From Bhargavaea changchunensis (lineage in GTDB: Bacteria; Bacillota; Bacilli; Bacillales_A; Planococcaceae): a stretch of DNA of 64,000 bases. The stretch is taken from contig NZ_JBHTCT010000012.1 in assembly GCF_042665595.1 (NCBI RefSeq), forward strand, positions 62,001-126,000, written 5' to 3'. Shown here piece by piece: positions 6,807 to 15,567 of this stretch. The notes below the pieces were generated by a model. The model worked only from the letters and a program-made list of their open reading frames with translations, had not been told where the DNA came from and did not search any database. The translations under genes and the position numbers were made by a program. Positions within the stretch are counted from its first letter, which is position 1. Each line of letters begins with the position of its first letter.

Positions 6807-9440
6807 ATGAAATCATTTACTTCTGCAGAACTGAGAGCGATGTACCTGAAGTTCTTCGAGGAAAAGGGCCACTCAGTCGAACCGAGCGCCTCGCTCGTCC
6901 CGGTCGACGACGCGTCCCTGCTCTGGATCAACAGCGGTGTCGCGACACTCAAGAAATACTTTGACGGCCGCGTGGTGCCGGAAAACCCCCGCATCGTCAA
7001 CGCCCAAAAGGCGATCCGTACAAATGACATCGAAAACGTCGGCAAGACGGCAAGGCACCATACGTTTTTCGAGATGCTCGGAAACTTCTCGATCGGTGAT
7101 TACTTTAAGCGCGACTCGATCCACTGGGCATGGGAATTCCTGACCCATCCGGACTGGATCGGATTCGATCCCGAGAAACTGTCCGTTACGGTCCATCCGG
7201 AAGACGAGGAAGCGCTCCTGATCTGGCGTGATGAGGTCGGCGTTCCGGAAGAACGAATCATCCGTCTCGAAGGGAACTATTGGGACATCGGGGAAGGGCC
7301 ATCCGGACCGAACTCCGAGATCTTCTATGATCGCGGACCTTCGTACGGCGACGATTTTTCCGATCCTGAACTCTACCCGGGCGGGGAAAACGAGCGTTAT
7401 CTGGAAATCTGGAACCTGGTCTTTTCCCAGTTCAACCATAACCCGGATCACACTTATACCCCGCTGCCGAACAAGAACATTGATACCGGCATGGGGCTGG
7501 AGCGGATTGCATCCGTCGTCCAGGATGTCCCGACAAACTTTGATACCGACCTGTTCATCCCGATCATCCGCGAAATCGAACAGATTTCCGGAGCATCGTA
7601 CGGCAAGGACCAGGAAAAGGACACAGCGTTCAAAGTAATTGCGGACCATACCCGCACCGTGGCCTTTGCTGTCGGCGACGGGGCATTCCCGTCCAATGAG
7701 GGCCGCGGCTATGTACTCCGGCGCCTGCTGCGGCGCGCGGTCCGTTATGCCAAACAGCTCGGAATTGACGAGCCGTTCATGTACCGCCTCGTTCCGGTTG
7801 TCGGCAGCATCATGGAAAGCTACTATCCGGAAGTCACCGAAAAAGCCGATTTCATACAGCGGGTCATCAAAAACGAGGAAGACCGGTTCCACGAAACGCT
7901 GAATGAAGGCCTGTCGATCCTGTCCGGCATCATCGGGCGGGTGAAAGAGGAAGGCGGAAGCGTCATTTCGGGCGAGGATGCATTCAGACTGTATGATACA
8001 TTCGGTTTCCCTGAAGAGCTGACTGCAGAATACGCGGAAGAACAGGGTCTCGGAATTGACGAGGAAGGGTTCCGCCGGGAGATGGAAGCGCAGCGTCAGC
8101 GTGCCCGTGCAGCCCGTCAGGATATCGGCTCGATGCAGGTCCAGTCCGGCGCGCTCGGCGGCTTCCACGAGGAAAGTGAATTCATCGGCTATGACCATCT
8201 GGTTGCCGGAGCGAAGGTCATCGCAATCGTCAGCGGCGGAGAGATGGTGGAATCCGCGGAAGAGGGCGAGGAAGTGCAAGTCATCCTTGACCGCACTCCG
8301 TTCTACGCGGAGAGCGGCGGCCAGATTGCGGACCGGGGATCGATGACGGGTGATGCTTTCCGGGCCTCCGTTCAGGACGTCCGCAAAGCGCCGAACGGAC
8401 AAAATCTCCACTCGGTTAAAGTGGAGGCCGGCACGATCACAAAAGGCGATACGCTCAAAGCAGAAGTGGATGCAGCACAGCGGCGCCTGACCGTGAAAAA
8501 CCACACGGCGACACACCTGCTCCATCAGGCCCTCAAGGATGTCCTCGGCGGGCATGTCAACCAGGCGGGCTCCTATGTCGGTCCTGACCGCCTCCGTTTC
8601 GACTTCAGCCATTTTGGCGCGATGACGGAGGAAGAGGTCGCCAAAGTCGAACGGATCGTCAATGAACGCATCTGGGACGGCATCGGCGTAGGGACCGCAT
8701 ACCACCCGATCGATGAAGCAAAGAAAATGGGGGCCATGGCCCTGTTCGGAGAAAAATACGGCAATGTCGTGCGGGTCGTTTCAATCGGCGATTACTCGCT
8801 TGAGCTCTGCGGCGGCTGCCACGTCCGTGACACGTCGGAGATCGGCCTCTTCAAAATTGTATCCGAAGGCGGCATCGGGGCCGGCACAAGGAGGATTGAG
8901 GCGCTGACAGGCAAGGAAGCCTTCCTTCACATGAAGGAGGAGGAAGAACTCCTTGACGAGGCCGCTTCGATGCTCAAGGCAAATCCGAAGGACCTCCTGA
9001 AAAAGCTTGCAGCCCTGCAGGCCGACCAGAAAGAACTGAAGCGTGAGCTTGAGTCGCTTTCTGCACAAAAAGCACAGGGACAGCTCGGAGCGATCCTGGA
9101 GTCCGCCCAGGAAATCGGCGGCGTATCGGTTGTGGCCGCACGAGTCGAAGGCGCGGACGGCAACCAGCTCCGCACAATGATGGACGAGCTCAAGCAAAAG
9201 CTGGAAAGCGGAGTGATTGTACTCGGATCCGCTGAGGGCGGCAAAGTGACACTTGCTGCCGGCGTGACAAAAAACATTGCCGGCAAGGAATACCATGCCG
9301 GGAACATTGTCCGCCATGTCGCGGAAATCTGCGGAGGCAAGGGAGGCGGCCGGCCGGATATGGCGATGGCCGGCGGGAAATACCCAGCCAAACTTGATGA
9401 AGCTCTCCAATCCGTGTATGATTTAGTCAAATCCGTTTAA
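6807..9440 (+). CDS. alaS: Alanyl-tRNA synthetase
   Basis: An 877-residue class II synthetase, the normal family length. It begins MKSFTSAELRAMYLKFFEEKGH; the ATG at 6807 has GAGGAGGAG upstream and an earlier in-frame start would lie within the T-box. Domains in order: catalytic core (to about 370), tRNA-recognition domain, editing domain with the zinc site NHTATHLLHQ (about 565) and CGGCHVRDTSEIG (about 670), and a C-terminal C-Ala/oligomerisation domain ending in the Gly-rich GGKGGGRPDMAMAGG. The editing site removes mischarged Ser and Gly. Expression is governed by the upstream T-box. Confidence 0.98.
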   Translation: MKSFTSAELRAMYLKFFEEKGHSVEPSASLVPVDDASLLWINSGVATLKKYFDGRVVPENPRIVNAQKAIRTNDIENVGKTARHHTFFEMLGNFSIGDYFKRDSIHWAWEFLTHPDWIGFDPEKLSVTVHPEDEEALLIWRDEVGVPEERIIRLEGNYWDIGEGPSGPNSEIFYDRGPSYGDDFSDPELYPGGENERYLEIWNLVFSQFNHNPDHTYTPLPNKNIDTGMGLERIASVVQDVPTNFDTDLFIPIIREIEQISGASYGKDQEKDTAFKVIADHTRTVAFAVGDGAFPSNEGRGYVLRRLLRRAVRYAKQLGIDEPFMYRLVPVVGSIMESYYPEVTEKADFIQRVIKNEEDRFHETLNEGLSILSGIIGRVKEEGGSVISGEDAFRLYDTFGFPEELTAEYAEEQGLGIDEEGFRREMEAQRQRARAARQDIGSMQVQSGALGGFHEESEFIGYDHLVAGAKVIAIVSGGEMVESAEEGEEVQVILDRTPFYAESGGQIADRGSMTGDAFRASVQDVRKAPNGQNLHSVKVEAGTITKGDTLKAEVDAAQRRLTVKNHTATHLLHQALKDVLGGHVNQAGSYVGPDRLRFDFSHFGAMTEEEVAKVERIVNERIWDGIGVGTAYHPIDEAKKMGAMALFGEKYGNVVRVVSIGDYSLELCGGCHVRDTSEIGLFKIVSEGGIGAGTRRIEALTGKEAFLHMKEEEELLDEAASMLKANPKDLLKKLAALQADQKELKRELESLSAQKAQGQLGAILESAQEIGGVSVVAARVEGADGNQLRTMMDELKQKLESGVIVLGSAEGGKVTLAAGVTKNIAGKEYHAGNIVRHVAEICGGKGGGRPDMAMAGGKYPAKLDEALQSVYDLVKSV

Positions 9441-9509
9441 TTGCGGATCTGTACGTTTAAAATGGGATGCGAGGTTCCTGGCATCCTGAGGGAAAGCGGG
9501 GTGCTGACC

Positions 9510-9782
9510 ATGGATTCATTCGACAAGACGATGAAGTTCAACTTTCCGGAAGAGCCGATGGAAGATGAGGTACGGACGGTTCTGCTGAAGGTTCATACCG
9601 CGCTGAAAGAAAAGGGGTACAGCCCCATCAATCAGATCGTTGGATACCTTCTATCAGGAGACCCGGCATACATCCCGCGGCATGCCGATGCACGCAATAT
9701 GATCCGGAAGCTTGAGCGGGATGAGATCATCGAGGAACTTGTGAAGTTTTATATTGCCGGAAATGACGGAGGACGTTCATGA
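9510..9782 (+). CDS. ireB: IreB-family regulatory phosphoprotein (YrzL, DUF965)
   Basis: A 90-residue protein, MDSFDKTMKFNFPEEPM..., that matches the IreB/YrzL family over its full length. In enterococci IreB is a small protein phosphorylated by the PASTA kinase IreK and controls cephalosporin tolerance. It has no known enzyme fold. The start at 9510 reproduces the conserved family N-terminus; an in-frame GTG at 9501 is possible but less likely. The alaS-ireB-ruvX order is widespread in Bacillota. It overlaps ruvX by four bases (ATGA), so the two are translationally coupled. Function in this species is inferred from the family. Confidence 0.9.
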   Translation: MDSFDKTMKFNFPEEPMEDEVRTVLLKVHTALKEKGYSPINQIVGYLLSGDPAYIPRHADARNMIRKLERDEIIEELVKFYIAGNDGGRS

Positions 9783-10198
9783 GGGCGATGGGATTCGACG
9801 TCGGCACGAAGACGATTGGTGTCGCCGTGAGTGACGGTCTCGGCTGGACGGCCCAGGGCGTCGAGACGATCAAGATCGACGAAGAGGCAGGCGAGTTCGG
9901 CATCGGCCGGATCCGCGAATTGGCCGCGGAGTATGGTGTAACTTCATTCGTTGTCGGGTACCCAAAGAATATGAACAACACAGTGGGTCCGCGCGCGGAA
10001 GCATCCGAGCGTTTTGCAGACCTGCTGAGGGATGAATTTTCCCTTCCTGTGGAACTATATGACGAGCGCCTTACGACGATGGCGGCAGAAAAGATGCTCA
10101 TCAGTGCTGATGTCAGCCGGAAAAAGCGCAAGAGCGTCATCGACAAGATGGCTGCCGTCATGATTCTGCAGGGTTGGCTGGACAGAAAAAACGGATGA
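9779..10198 (+). CDS. ruvX: Pre-16S rRNA nuclease / RuvX-like (YqgF)
   Basis: A 139-residue RNase H-fold protein of the YqgF family. Visible motifs are GFDVGTKTIGVAVSDGLG near the N-terminus (first acidic residue), YDERLTTMAAEKML (second acidic residue) and KSVIDKMAAVMILQGWLD near the end (third acidic residue). Members trim the 5' end of 16S rRNA in E. coli; older annotation calls them Holliday junction resolvases. The first ATG overlaps the ireB stop; a second ATG three codons on is also possible. Confidence 0.93.
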   Translation: MRAMGFDVGTKTIGVAVSDGLGWTAQGVETIKIDEEAGEFGIGRIRELAAEYGVTSFVVGYPKNMNNTVGPRAEASERFADLLRDEFSLPVELYDERLTTMAAEKMLISADVSRKKRKSVIDKMAAVMILQGWLDRKNG

Positions 10199-10208
10199 GG
10201 TGATTTGA

Positions 10209-10508
10209 ATGGAACACGGAGATGCGCACATCACGGTTGTAGATGAAGAAGGCAACGAGCAGCTTTGCGAGGTGCTGTTCACATTTGAGGCAGAGCAGTT
10301 CGGCAAATCGTATGTTCTTTACTACCCGGTAGGAGCGGAAGAAGACGAGAACGAGGAAATCGAGATCATGGCTTCCTCTTTCATACCTGGTGAAGAAGGC
10401 GAACAGGGAGAACTGAAGCCGATCGAGACCGACGAAGAGTGGGACATGATCGAAGAAATGCTCAATACGTTCCTCGCTGAAGACGAAGACGAAGAGGAAG
10501 AAGAGTAA
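10209..10508 (+). CDS. yrzB: DUF1292 protein YrzB
   Basis: A 99-residue acidic protein, MEHGDAHITVVDEEGNEQLCEVLFTFE..., of the DUF1292 family found throughout Bacillota downstream of ruvX. It has no known catalytic motif. The C-terminus is a run of Glu and Asp (AEDEDEEEEE). It starts 10 bases after ruvX with a GAGGTGAT ribosome site and is followed at once by a strong terminator, so it probably ends the alaS-ireB-ruvX-yrzB transcript. Family assignment is firm; biochemical function is unknown. Confidence 0.88.
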   Translation: MEHGDAHITVVDEEGNEQLCEVLFTFEAEQFGKSYVLYYPVGAEEDENEEIEIMASSFIPGEEGEQGELKPIETDEEWDMIEEMLNTFLAEDEDEEEEE

Positions 10509-10544
10509 GAGGCATGCAATAAGCCGGCCTGTGCCGGCCGGACA

Positions 10545-10595
10545 AGCTCCCCGAGCACCACACATTCCGTGCGGTGCGGAAACGGGGGCTTTTTC
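10545..10595 (+). terminator. Rho-independent terminator after yrzB
   Basis: AGCTCCCCGAGCACCACAC pairs imperfectly with GTGCGGTGCGGAAACGGGGGCT, followed by TTTTT. It closes the alaS operon. Confidence 0.8.
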
Positions 10596-10672
10596 GCATG
10601 CCTTCTCCCGCATGCAAGGCACTATGGATAGCATCCATTCTGCAACTCCTTTCCTGTTGTTGTCGTTTCATG

Positions 10673-10678
10673 TATAAT
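10673..10678 (+). promoter_or_regulatory. -10 element for mltG
   Basis: A perfect TATAAT lies 31 bases before the mltG ATG, just after the yrzB terminator. The hexamer 17 bp upstream (TTTCCT) is a poor -35, so only the -10 is claimed. Confidence 0.5.
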
Positions 10679-10709
10679 AGCCTCGGAATGCAGAGGGGGA
10701 ACGCGGTTT

Positions 10710-11837
10710 ATGAGTGACCGATCCAAAAAACAGGTCATGCTTGAACGCATGAATGAAAAAAAGAAGGAAGTGAAGACCGTCCGACGAATCGTCATGATCG
10801 TCTTCCTCGCGGCACTGCTCCTTCTGATCGTCGGGGGCGCAATCCTATATTCCTACGTGAACGGAGCGCTTAAACCGGTTGATCCGGATGCAGAGGGTAC
10901 CGTTACGGTAGAGATTCCGATCGGTTCCAACCTGGATACGATCGCCCTGAAGCTCGAGGAAGCCGGCGTCATCAAAAATGACCGTATCTTTAAGTATTAC
11001 GCCAAATTCAACAATGAAAGCGACTTCCAGGCAGGAACCTACGAAATGAGCCGGGCCATGACTCCGGACGAACTGCTTAAGAGCCTGAAGACGGGCAAGG
11101 TGTATAGAGAACCGGAATTCCAGTACACGATCCCTGAAGGCCTCAATCTTGCCCAGATTTCCGAAGTGATCGAGAAAAACACGGAATTCACAGCCGATGA
11201 ATTCATGGAGCTTGTGACGGATGAAGCTTATATCAATGAGCTGATTTCGAAATTCCCGAATCTTCTCACCGAAGAGATCCTGGACGAACAGATCAAGTTT
11301 CCGCTGGAAGGCTATCTTTTCCCTGCAACCTACCCGGTGTTCGAAGAGAAGCCGACTCTGAAAATGCTGGTCGAGCAGATGGTCGGGGCCACAGATGAAA
11401 ACATTTCGCCTTACCGGGACGCGATTGCCGAAGAGGAACGAACCATCCATCAGGTCCTGACGATGGCATCGCTCGTCGAAGAAGAGGCACGCACACCGGA
11501 AGACCGCAAGTCGATCGCCAGTGTCTTTGAAAACCGCCTCGAGGAGGGCATGCCGCTCCAGACGGACCCGACGGTAGCCTATGCTCACGGCAAGCACCTG
11601 GAACGGACGATGTACAGCGATCTTGAGATAGATGACGCCTACAACACCTATCAGAACGAGGGACTCCCTCCGGGGCCGATCTCGAATGCGGGCAGCTCAT
11701 CCATCGATGCCGCACTTAACCCGTCTGATACCGATTATCTTTATTTCCTCGCGGATCCGTCCGGCGTCAACCATTTTGCGAAAACGTATGAAGAACATCT
11801 TAAGAACCGGGACAAGTTTCTGAAGAGCGGGGAATGA
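10710..11837 (+). CDS. mltG: Endolytic murein transglycosylase MltG (YceG-like)
   Basis: A 375-residue membrane-anchored enzyme that cuts nascent glycan strands and is thought to set their length. A cytoplasmic N-terminus of about 28 charged residues is followed by one transmembrane helix (IVMIVFLAALLLLIVGGAIL, about 30-50), a LysM-like region (VEIPIGSNLDTIALKLEEAG), and the YceG catalytic domain. The catalytic glutamate is in TMASLVEEEA (about E257); LQTDPTVAYAHG and YNTYQNEGLPPGPISNAG are family hallmarks. It matches B. subtilis yrrL by position. It has its own -10 and a terminator behind it, so it may be monocistronic. Confidence 0.94.
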   Translation: MSDRSKKQVMLERMNEKKKEVKTVRRIVMIVFLAALLLLIVGGAILYSYVNGALKPVDPDAEGTVTVEIPIGSNLDTIALKLEEAGVIKNDRIFKYYAKFNNESDFQAGTYEMSRAMTPDELLKSLKTGKVYREPEFQYTIPEGLNLAQISEVIEKNTEFTADEFMELVTDEAYINELISKFPNLLTEEILDEQIKFPLEGYLFPATYPVFEEKPTLKMLVEQMVGATDENISPYRDAIAEEERTIHQVLTMASLVEEEARTPEDRKSIASVFENRLEEGMPLQTDPTVAYAHGKHLERTMYSDLEIDDAYNTYQNEGLPPGPISNAGSSSIDAALNPSDTDYLYFLADPSGVNHFAKTYEEHLKNRDKFLKSGE

Positions 11838-11841
11838 TCAG

Positions 11842-11874
11842 GAGAAGGAGAGCTTCCGCTTTCCTTCTCTTTTC
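11842..11874 (+). terminator. Terminator after mltG
   Basis: GAGAAGGA-G-AGC, loop TTCC, GCT-T-TCCTTCTC forms a 12-pair stem with one G-U, followed by TTTTC. Confidence 0.75.
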
Positions 11875-11926
11875 ATGTGAATAATGCTATGATGAACGGG
11901 TATTTTTTTGGGATAAGCAGGTGTGA

Positions 11927-12592
11927 ATGATGGAACACGAATATAGCCGATATTCGGAAAAACTGATCTCTCCCCGACCGGAGCGGATCTTGGAGATTGA
12001 ACAATATGCCCGTGATCAACGGGTGCCGATCATGCAGCTGGAGGGGATGGAGGCGCTGCTCCAGATCCTCCGTGTGCAGCGGCCCGAAAGGATCCTGGAG
12101 ATCGGGACGGCAATCGGATATTCCGCAATCAGGATGGCCGAGGCGCTTCCGGGTACCGAAGTGGTGACAATCGAGCGTGATCAGGCCATGCAGGAAAAGG
12201 CTGAGGAAAATATCGCCCTTTCCGCGGCTTCGGGTCGGATCCGGCTAGTCCGGGGAGATGCACTGGAGCTAGGGGACAACCTTCCGGAGGGGCCGTTCGA
12301 TGCCCTGTTCATCGATGCCGCCAAAGGGCAGTACAGAAGGTTTTTTGACATTTATGAGCCGCTGCTGTCCAGCCGCGGCGTGATTTATTGTGACAACATG
12401 TTCATGCATGGCCTGGCCGCCGAAGATCCGAAGGACATCCCCAGGAAAAATCGGACGATGATCCGCAAGCTCAAGGAGTTCACGGAATGGCTGATGTCGC
12501 ATCCCGGCTATGATTCGGCTCTTTTGCCGGTCGGCGACGGCCTCATGATCAGCACGAAAAAAGAAACAACCGAAGAAGGTGCAGCATTATGA
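11927..12592 (+). CDS. trmR: tRNA 5-hydroxyuridine methyltransferase TrmR (YrrM)
   Basis: A 221-residue class I SAM methyltransferase of the COMT-like O-methyltransferase family. The SAM loop is RILEIGTAIGYSAIRMAE (about residues 56-73) and the acidic metal/catalytic segment is ALFIDAAKGQYRRFF (about 125). In B. subtilis YrrM (TrmR) methylates 5-hydroxyuridine at position 34 of tRNA to give mo5U. An extended -10 (TGCTATGAT, 11885-11893) lies upstream. It overlaps udk by four bases. In B. subtilis the hydroxylation genes yrrN and yrrO sit between trmR and udk; they are missing here. Confidence 0.88.
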   Translation: MMEHEYSRYSEKLISPRPERILEIEQYARDQRVPIMQLEGMEALLQILRVQRPERILEIGTAIGYSAIRMAEALPGTEVVTIERDQAMQEKAEENIALSAASGRIRLVRGDALELGDNLPEGPFDALFIDAAKGQYRRFFDIYEPLLSSRGVIYCDNMFMHGLAAEDPKDIPRKNRTMIRKLKEFTEWLMSHPGYDSALLPVGDGLMISTKKETTEEGAAL

Positions 12593-13227
12593 CGAAAAAA
12601 CGGCCGCTCATCATCGGAATTGCCGGAGGCTCCGGGTCCGGCAAGACGAGCGTCACCCGTGCAATCTATGACGTCGTGAAGGAACATTCCGTCGTCGTGA
12701 TTGAACATGACTATTACTACAAAGACCAGTCCGATCTGGCATTCGAAGAACGTCTCAAGACGAACTATGACCATCCGCTCGCATTTGATACGGACCTCCT
12801 CATCGAGCACATCAAGGAACTGCTTGTCGGGCGTCCGGTCAATCGCCCGGTGTATGATTATGCGCTACATACGCGCTCTGACAAGACCGTGGAGATCGAG
12901 CCAAAGGACGTCATCATCATCGAGGGGATCCTGGTGCTGGATGATGCCAGGCTGCGTGAACTGATGGACATCAAGCTCTTTGTCGATACCGATGCGGACC
13001 TCCGCATCATCCGCCGCATCCAGCGGGATATCGAAGAGCGCGGCCGTTCGATCAGTTCGGTGATCGGCCAGTATCTGTCGGTCGTCAGGCCGATGCACAA
13101 CCAGTTCATCGAGCCGACAAAACGATATGCGGATCTGATCATCCCCGAAGGCGGGGAAAACAAAGTCGCAATCGATCTGATGGTGACGAAAATAAAAACA
13201 ATTCTTGAATCTCCACAAAATCTGTAA
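12589..13227 (+). CDS. udk: Uridine/cytidine kinase
   Basis: A 212-residue P-loop kinase that phosphorylates uridine and cytidine to UMP and CMP for pyrimidine salvage. The Walker A loop is GIAGGSGSGKTSVTRAI (about residues 9-25), followed by the family's EHDYYYKDQSDL segment and the NYDHPLAFD substrate region. Length and order of motifs are normal. ATGA overlap with trmR indicates co-translation. A hairpin with T's follows, separating it from greA. Confidence 0.96.
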   Translation: MTKKRPLIIGIAGGSGSGKTSVTRAIYDVVKEHSVVVIEHDYYYKDQSDLAFEERLKTNYDHPLAFDTDLLIEHIKELLVGRPVNRPVYDYALHTRSDKTVEIEPKDVIIIEGILVLDDARLRELMDIKLFVDTDADLRIIRRIQRDIEERGRSISSVIGQYLSVVRPMHNQFIEPTKRYADLIIPEGGENKVAIDLMVTKIKTILESPQNL

Positions 13228-13261
13228 TATACTCTTGTCAGTTAAAACCATCACATTTCCG

Positions 13262-13304
13262 CTATGTCGCATTCCCGGCCACGGGGCGGCATAGTATTCT
13301 TTTT
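13262..13304 (+). terminator. Terminator between udk and greA
   Basis: CTATGTCGC, ATT, CCCG pairs with CGGG, then GCGGCATAG (nine plus four pairs, one G-U). A short interval (TATTC) and five T's follow. Confidence 0.6.
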
Positions 13305-13335
13305 ATGAAGGAAAGACGCGAAGGAGAGATTATTT

Positions 13336-13806
13336 ATGTCCACAGAGAAAAAATTTCCAATGACACAGGCGGGAAAAGAGAAGCTCATTGAAGAACTCGA
13401 CTATTTGAAAACGGTTAAACGAAAAGAAGTTGTTGAGCGCATCAAAGTCGCGCGCAGTTTCGGCGACCTGTCCGAGAACTCCGAGTACGATTCGGCCAAA
13501 GAGGACCAGGCGTTCATCGAAGGCCGCATCTCCACACTCGAATCGATGATCCGCAATGCCGAAATCATCGAAGACAACGGTGATGATGACCGCGTGCAGC
13601 TTGGCAAAACCGTGACGTTCAAGGAAGCGGACGGCGATGAGGAATCGTATACCATCGTCGGTTCGGCAGAGGCGGATCCGTTCGAAGGCCGCATCTCGAA
13701 CGACTCGCCGATCGCCAGGGGACTCCTCGGCCGCACCGTCGGCGACCGTGTCAAGATCATGACGCCGGGCGGCGAGATGGATGTAGAAATCACGTCCATC
13801 AGCTGA
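13336..13806 (+). CDS. greA: Transcription elongation factor GreA
   Basis: A 156-residue factor that enters the RNA polymerase secondary channel and stimulates cleavage of backtracked RNA. The N-terminal coiled coil includes the acidic tip segment GDLSENSEYDSAKEDQAF (about residues 40-57), and the C-terminal FKBP-like domain ends GGEMDVEITSIS. The start follows GAAGGAGAGA. Normal length for the family. It has flanking terminators and so is probably transcribed alone, as in B. subtilis. Confidence 0.97.
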   Translation: MSTEKKFPMTQAGKEKLIEELDYLKTVKRKEVVERIKVARSFGDLSENSEYDSAKEDQAFIEGRISTLESMIRNAEIIEDNGDDDRVQLGKTVTFKEADGDEESYTIVGSAEADPFEGRISNDSPIARGLLGRTVGDRVKIMTPGGEMDVEITSIS

Positions 13807-13853
13807 TTGCCCCTGCCGGCTTTTTGCCTCAGGCAGTTGCATAAATCAAAACG

Positions 13854-13921
13854 GCTGATTCAAGCAGAAGGTTCCGCAACCGCAGGCAAGCGGGGGACCT
13901 TCCGCGGAAATCAGCTTTTTT
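13854..13921 (+). terminator. Long terminator hairpin after greA
   Basis: GCTGATT (13854-13860) pairs with AATCAGC (13909-13915), with an inner AGAAGGTTCC / GGGGACCTTC arm, followed by six T's. Confidence 0.8.
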
Positions 13922-14050
13922 ATTGCATTGATAAAAATCACTGACGGTCTGATGAACCAGCGGGACATGTTGCATAACATCCGGGATGACCAAGCATTTT
14001 TTGGAAATGAAAATTCCTCTTAATCAAACTGAAACAATCCGGTAATGATT

Positions 14051-14079
14051 TCGTCAAATAAGCGGAAATCGTTTATGAT
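14051..14079 (+). promoter_or_regulatory. Candidate promoter for yrrS
   Basis: TCGTCA, a 17 bp spacer and TATGAT sit 25 bases before the yrrS start. The rest of the 180-base gap after the greA terminator (13922-14050) is AT-richer and shows nothing else recognisable. Confidence 0.5.
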
Positions 14080-14103
14080 AGAGTAACCGGGGGAGGAGAT
14101 GGC

Positions 14104-14793
14104 ATGGAAGAAAAGAATTTTTCCAGGGTGGCCCGAAACCGCCAGAAGTCAAACCGGCTCCTGAATATCCTGATCGGTGTCGTCTTTGTCCTGATCGCCA
14201 TCACTGCAGTGGGCATATTCACCGGCGGCGATGATCAGGCGGCCGACAGCGGCCGTGGGGCAGGAGCAGAACAGTCCGAAGGCAACGGCGGACCGGATGG
14301 CGGAAACGCGCCGGCCGATGATGCTGACGGTGAAACGGATGAAACCGGGGAGAAGGATTCCGATAATCGGGAAAAAGCCTCCGAAGAAGAGGATCCCGAC
14401 GCTGAGAACAGCGGGGAGGAAGCCCAGGAATCCGACCAGCCAGGCAAAGTGATCCGGACCCCTTCGGACGAAGGCATTGTCGAAGAAACAATCGTCGACA
14501 CTTCCTGGAAACCGATCGGTACCGAGCAGTCCGGCGAACACGTCTCGGTTTACGAGAAAGGCCATGTCGATTGGAAGGAAAAAGTCCGGGCCATGTCATA
14601 TGCCACGGGAATCCCTGAAAGCGACATGATCGTATGGTATGTGAAAAACGGCGGCGGCCCGCAGAAATCAATCGGGACCGTATCGACCGGAGATAAAGGT
14701 GAAAAATATAATGTCCACCTGGAATGGGTGGACGGCGAAGGCTGGATGCCGGTACGGCTCGATAAGCTGAAAACGCTTGAAGGGGCCTATTGA
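14104..14793 (+). CDS. yrrS: DUF1510 membrane protein YrrS
   Basis: A 229-residue single-pass membrane protein. After about 17 basic residues comes one helix (LLNILIGVVFVLIAITAVGIF, residues 17-38), then an extracytoplasmic linker of about 75 residues that is almost all Glu, Asp, Gly and Asn, then the DUF1510 domain (SWKPIGTEQSGEHVSVYEKG to the end). B. subtilis YrrS occupies the same place next to the penicillin-binding protein gene pbpI (yrrR). No pbpI follows here; mtnN does, 25 bases on. Function is unknown; a cell-envelope role is inferred from topology and the B. subtilis neighbour. Confidence 0.82.
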   Translation: MEEKNFSRVARNRQKSNRLLNILIGVVFVLIAITAVGIFTGGDDQAADSGRGAGAEQSEGNGGPDGGNAPADDADGETDETGEKDSDNREKASEEEDPDAENSGEEAQESDQPGKVIRTPSDEGIVEETIVDTSWKPIGTEQSGEHVSVYEKGHVDWKEKVRAMSYATGIPESDMIVWYVKNGGGPQKSIGTVSTGDKGEKYNVHLEWVDGEGWMPVRLDKLKTLEGAY

Positions 14794-14818
14794 CCGGAGC
14801 TGAACGGAGGATTCTGGT

Positions 14819-15514
14819 ATGAAAATAGCCATTATCGGCGCGATGGAAGAAGAGGTTGAGCTTCTGCGCAGCCGGATCGAAGAAAAAGAGACGACGATTG
14901 CCGGAAACAGCGAGTACACGTCCGGAAAGCTGAATGGTGCGGACGTCATCCTGCTAAAGAGCGGGATCGGAAAAGTAAATGCAGCGATGTCTACGGCTGT
15001 ATTGCTCGACCGGTTCAAGCCTGATGCCGTGATCAATACAGGATCTGCCGGCGGCTTCAACAGCAATCATGAAATCGGTACGGTCGTCATTTCGTCGGAA
15101 GTGCGGCATCACGATGTGGATGTGACGGCGTTCGGCTACGAATACGGTCAGGTTCCGCAGCTTCCCCCTGCATTCGTTGCAGACGGCAGGCTCATGGAAG
15201 CAGCACACAAAGCAGTGGCAGACATCGGTGAACACGCTTCAGCGGAAGGGCTGATCGTCACCGGGGATTCCTTCATGTCCGATGCTGAACGCGTCGCCGG
15301 CGTGCGTGAACTGTTCCCCGATGCGCTTGCTTCTGAGATGGAGGCGGCTGCCGTTGCGCAGGTGTGTCACCAGTTCAATGTGCCTTTTGTTGTCGTCCGG
15401 GCCCTTTCGGATATTGCGGGCAAGGAGTCAGCCGTGTCGTTTGACGAGTTTCTGCCGAAGGCGGCGAAACATTCGGCGGAAGCGGTCATTCGTACGGTCT
15501 CGAATCTTCAGTGA
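14819..15514 (+). CDS. mtnN: 5'-methylthioadenosine/S-adenosylhomocysteine nucleosidase
   Basis: A 231-residue phosphorylase-fold enzyme that cleaves adenine from MTA and SAH, opening methionine salvage and relieving methyltransferase inhibition. Motifs: IGAMEEEVELL at the N-terminus, NTGSAGGF (about 80), the SSEVRHHDVDVTAFGYEYGQ segment, and the substrate-binding EMEAAAVAQVCHQFNVPF followed by RALSDIA with the catalytic aspartate. Length is typical (about 230). The start follows GGAGG. Many SAM-dependent enzymes in this window (trmR, mtaB, prmA, rsmE, trmK, yqeM) would produce its SAH substrate. Confidence 0.97.
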   Translation: MKIAIIGAMEEEVELLRSRIEEKETTIAGNSEYTSGKLNGADVILLKSGIGKVNAAMSTAVLLDRFKPDAVINTGSAGGFNSNHEIGTVVISSEVRHHDVDVTAFGYEYGQVPQLPPAFVADGRLMEAAHKAVADIGEHASAEGLIVTGDSFMSDAERVAGVRELFPDALASEMEAAAVAQVCHQFNVPFVVVRALSDIAGKESAVSFDEFLPKAAKHSAEAVIRTVSNLQ

Positions 15515-15519
15515 TCGCA

Positions 15520-15528
15520 TGGTATAAT
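15520..15528 (+). promoter_or_regulatory. Extended -10 promoter for the 27-residue protein
   Basis: TGGTATAAT is a perfect extended -10 starting six bases after the mtnN stop codon and 40 bases before the small ORF's GTG. Confidence 0.6.
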
Positions 15529-15567
15529 CGAATAAGTGAATCACTACTTGGACAGGGAGTGAACAAT

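Noticed and set aside
6873..8705. Long (610-codon) open frame antisense to alaS
   Set aside because: It mirrors alaS codon by codon. GC-rich third positions remove stops on the opposite strand; there is no ribosome site or family match.
9779..10198. Holliday junction resolvase as the function of RuvX
   Set aside because: The YqgF family is better supported as an rRNA-processing nuclease; the old name is kept only as a symbol.
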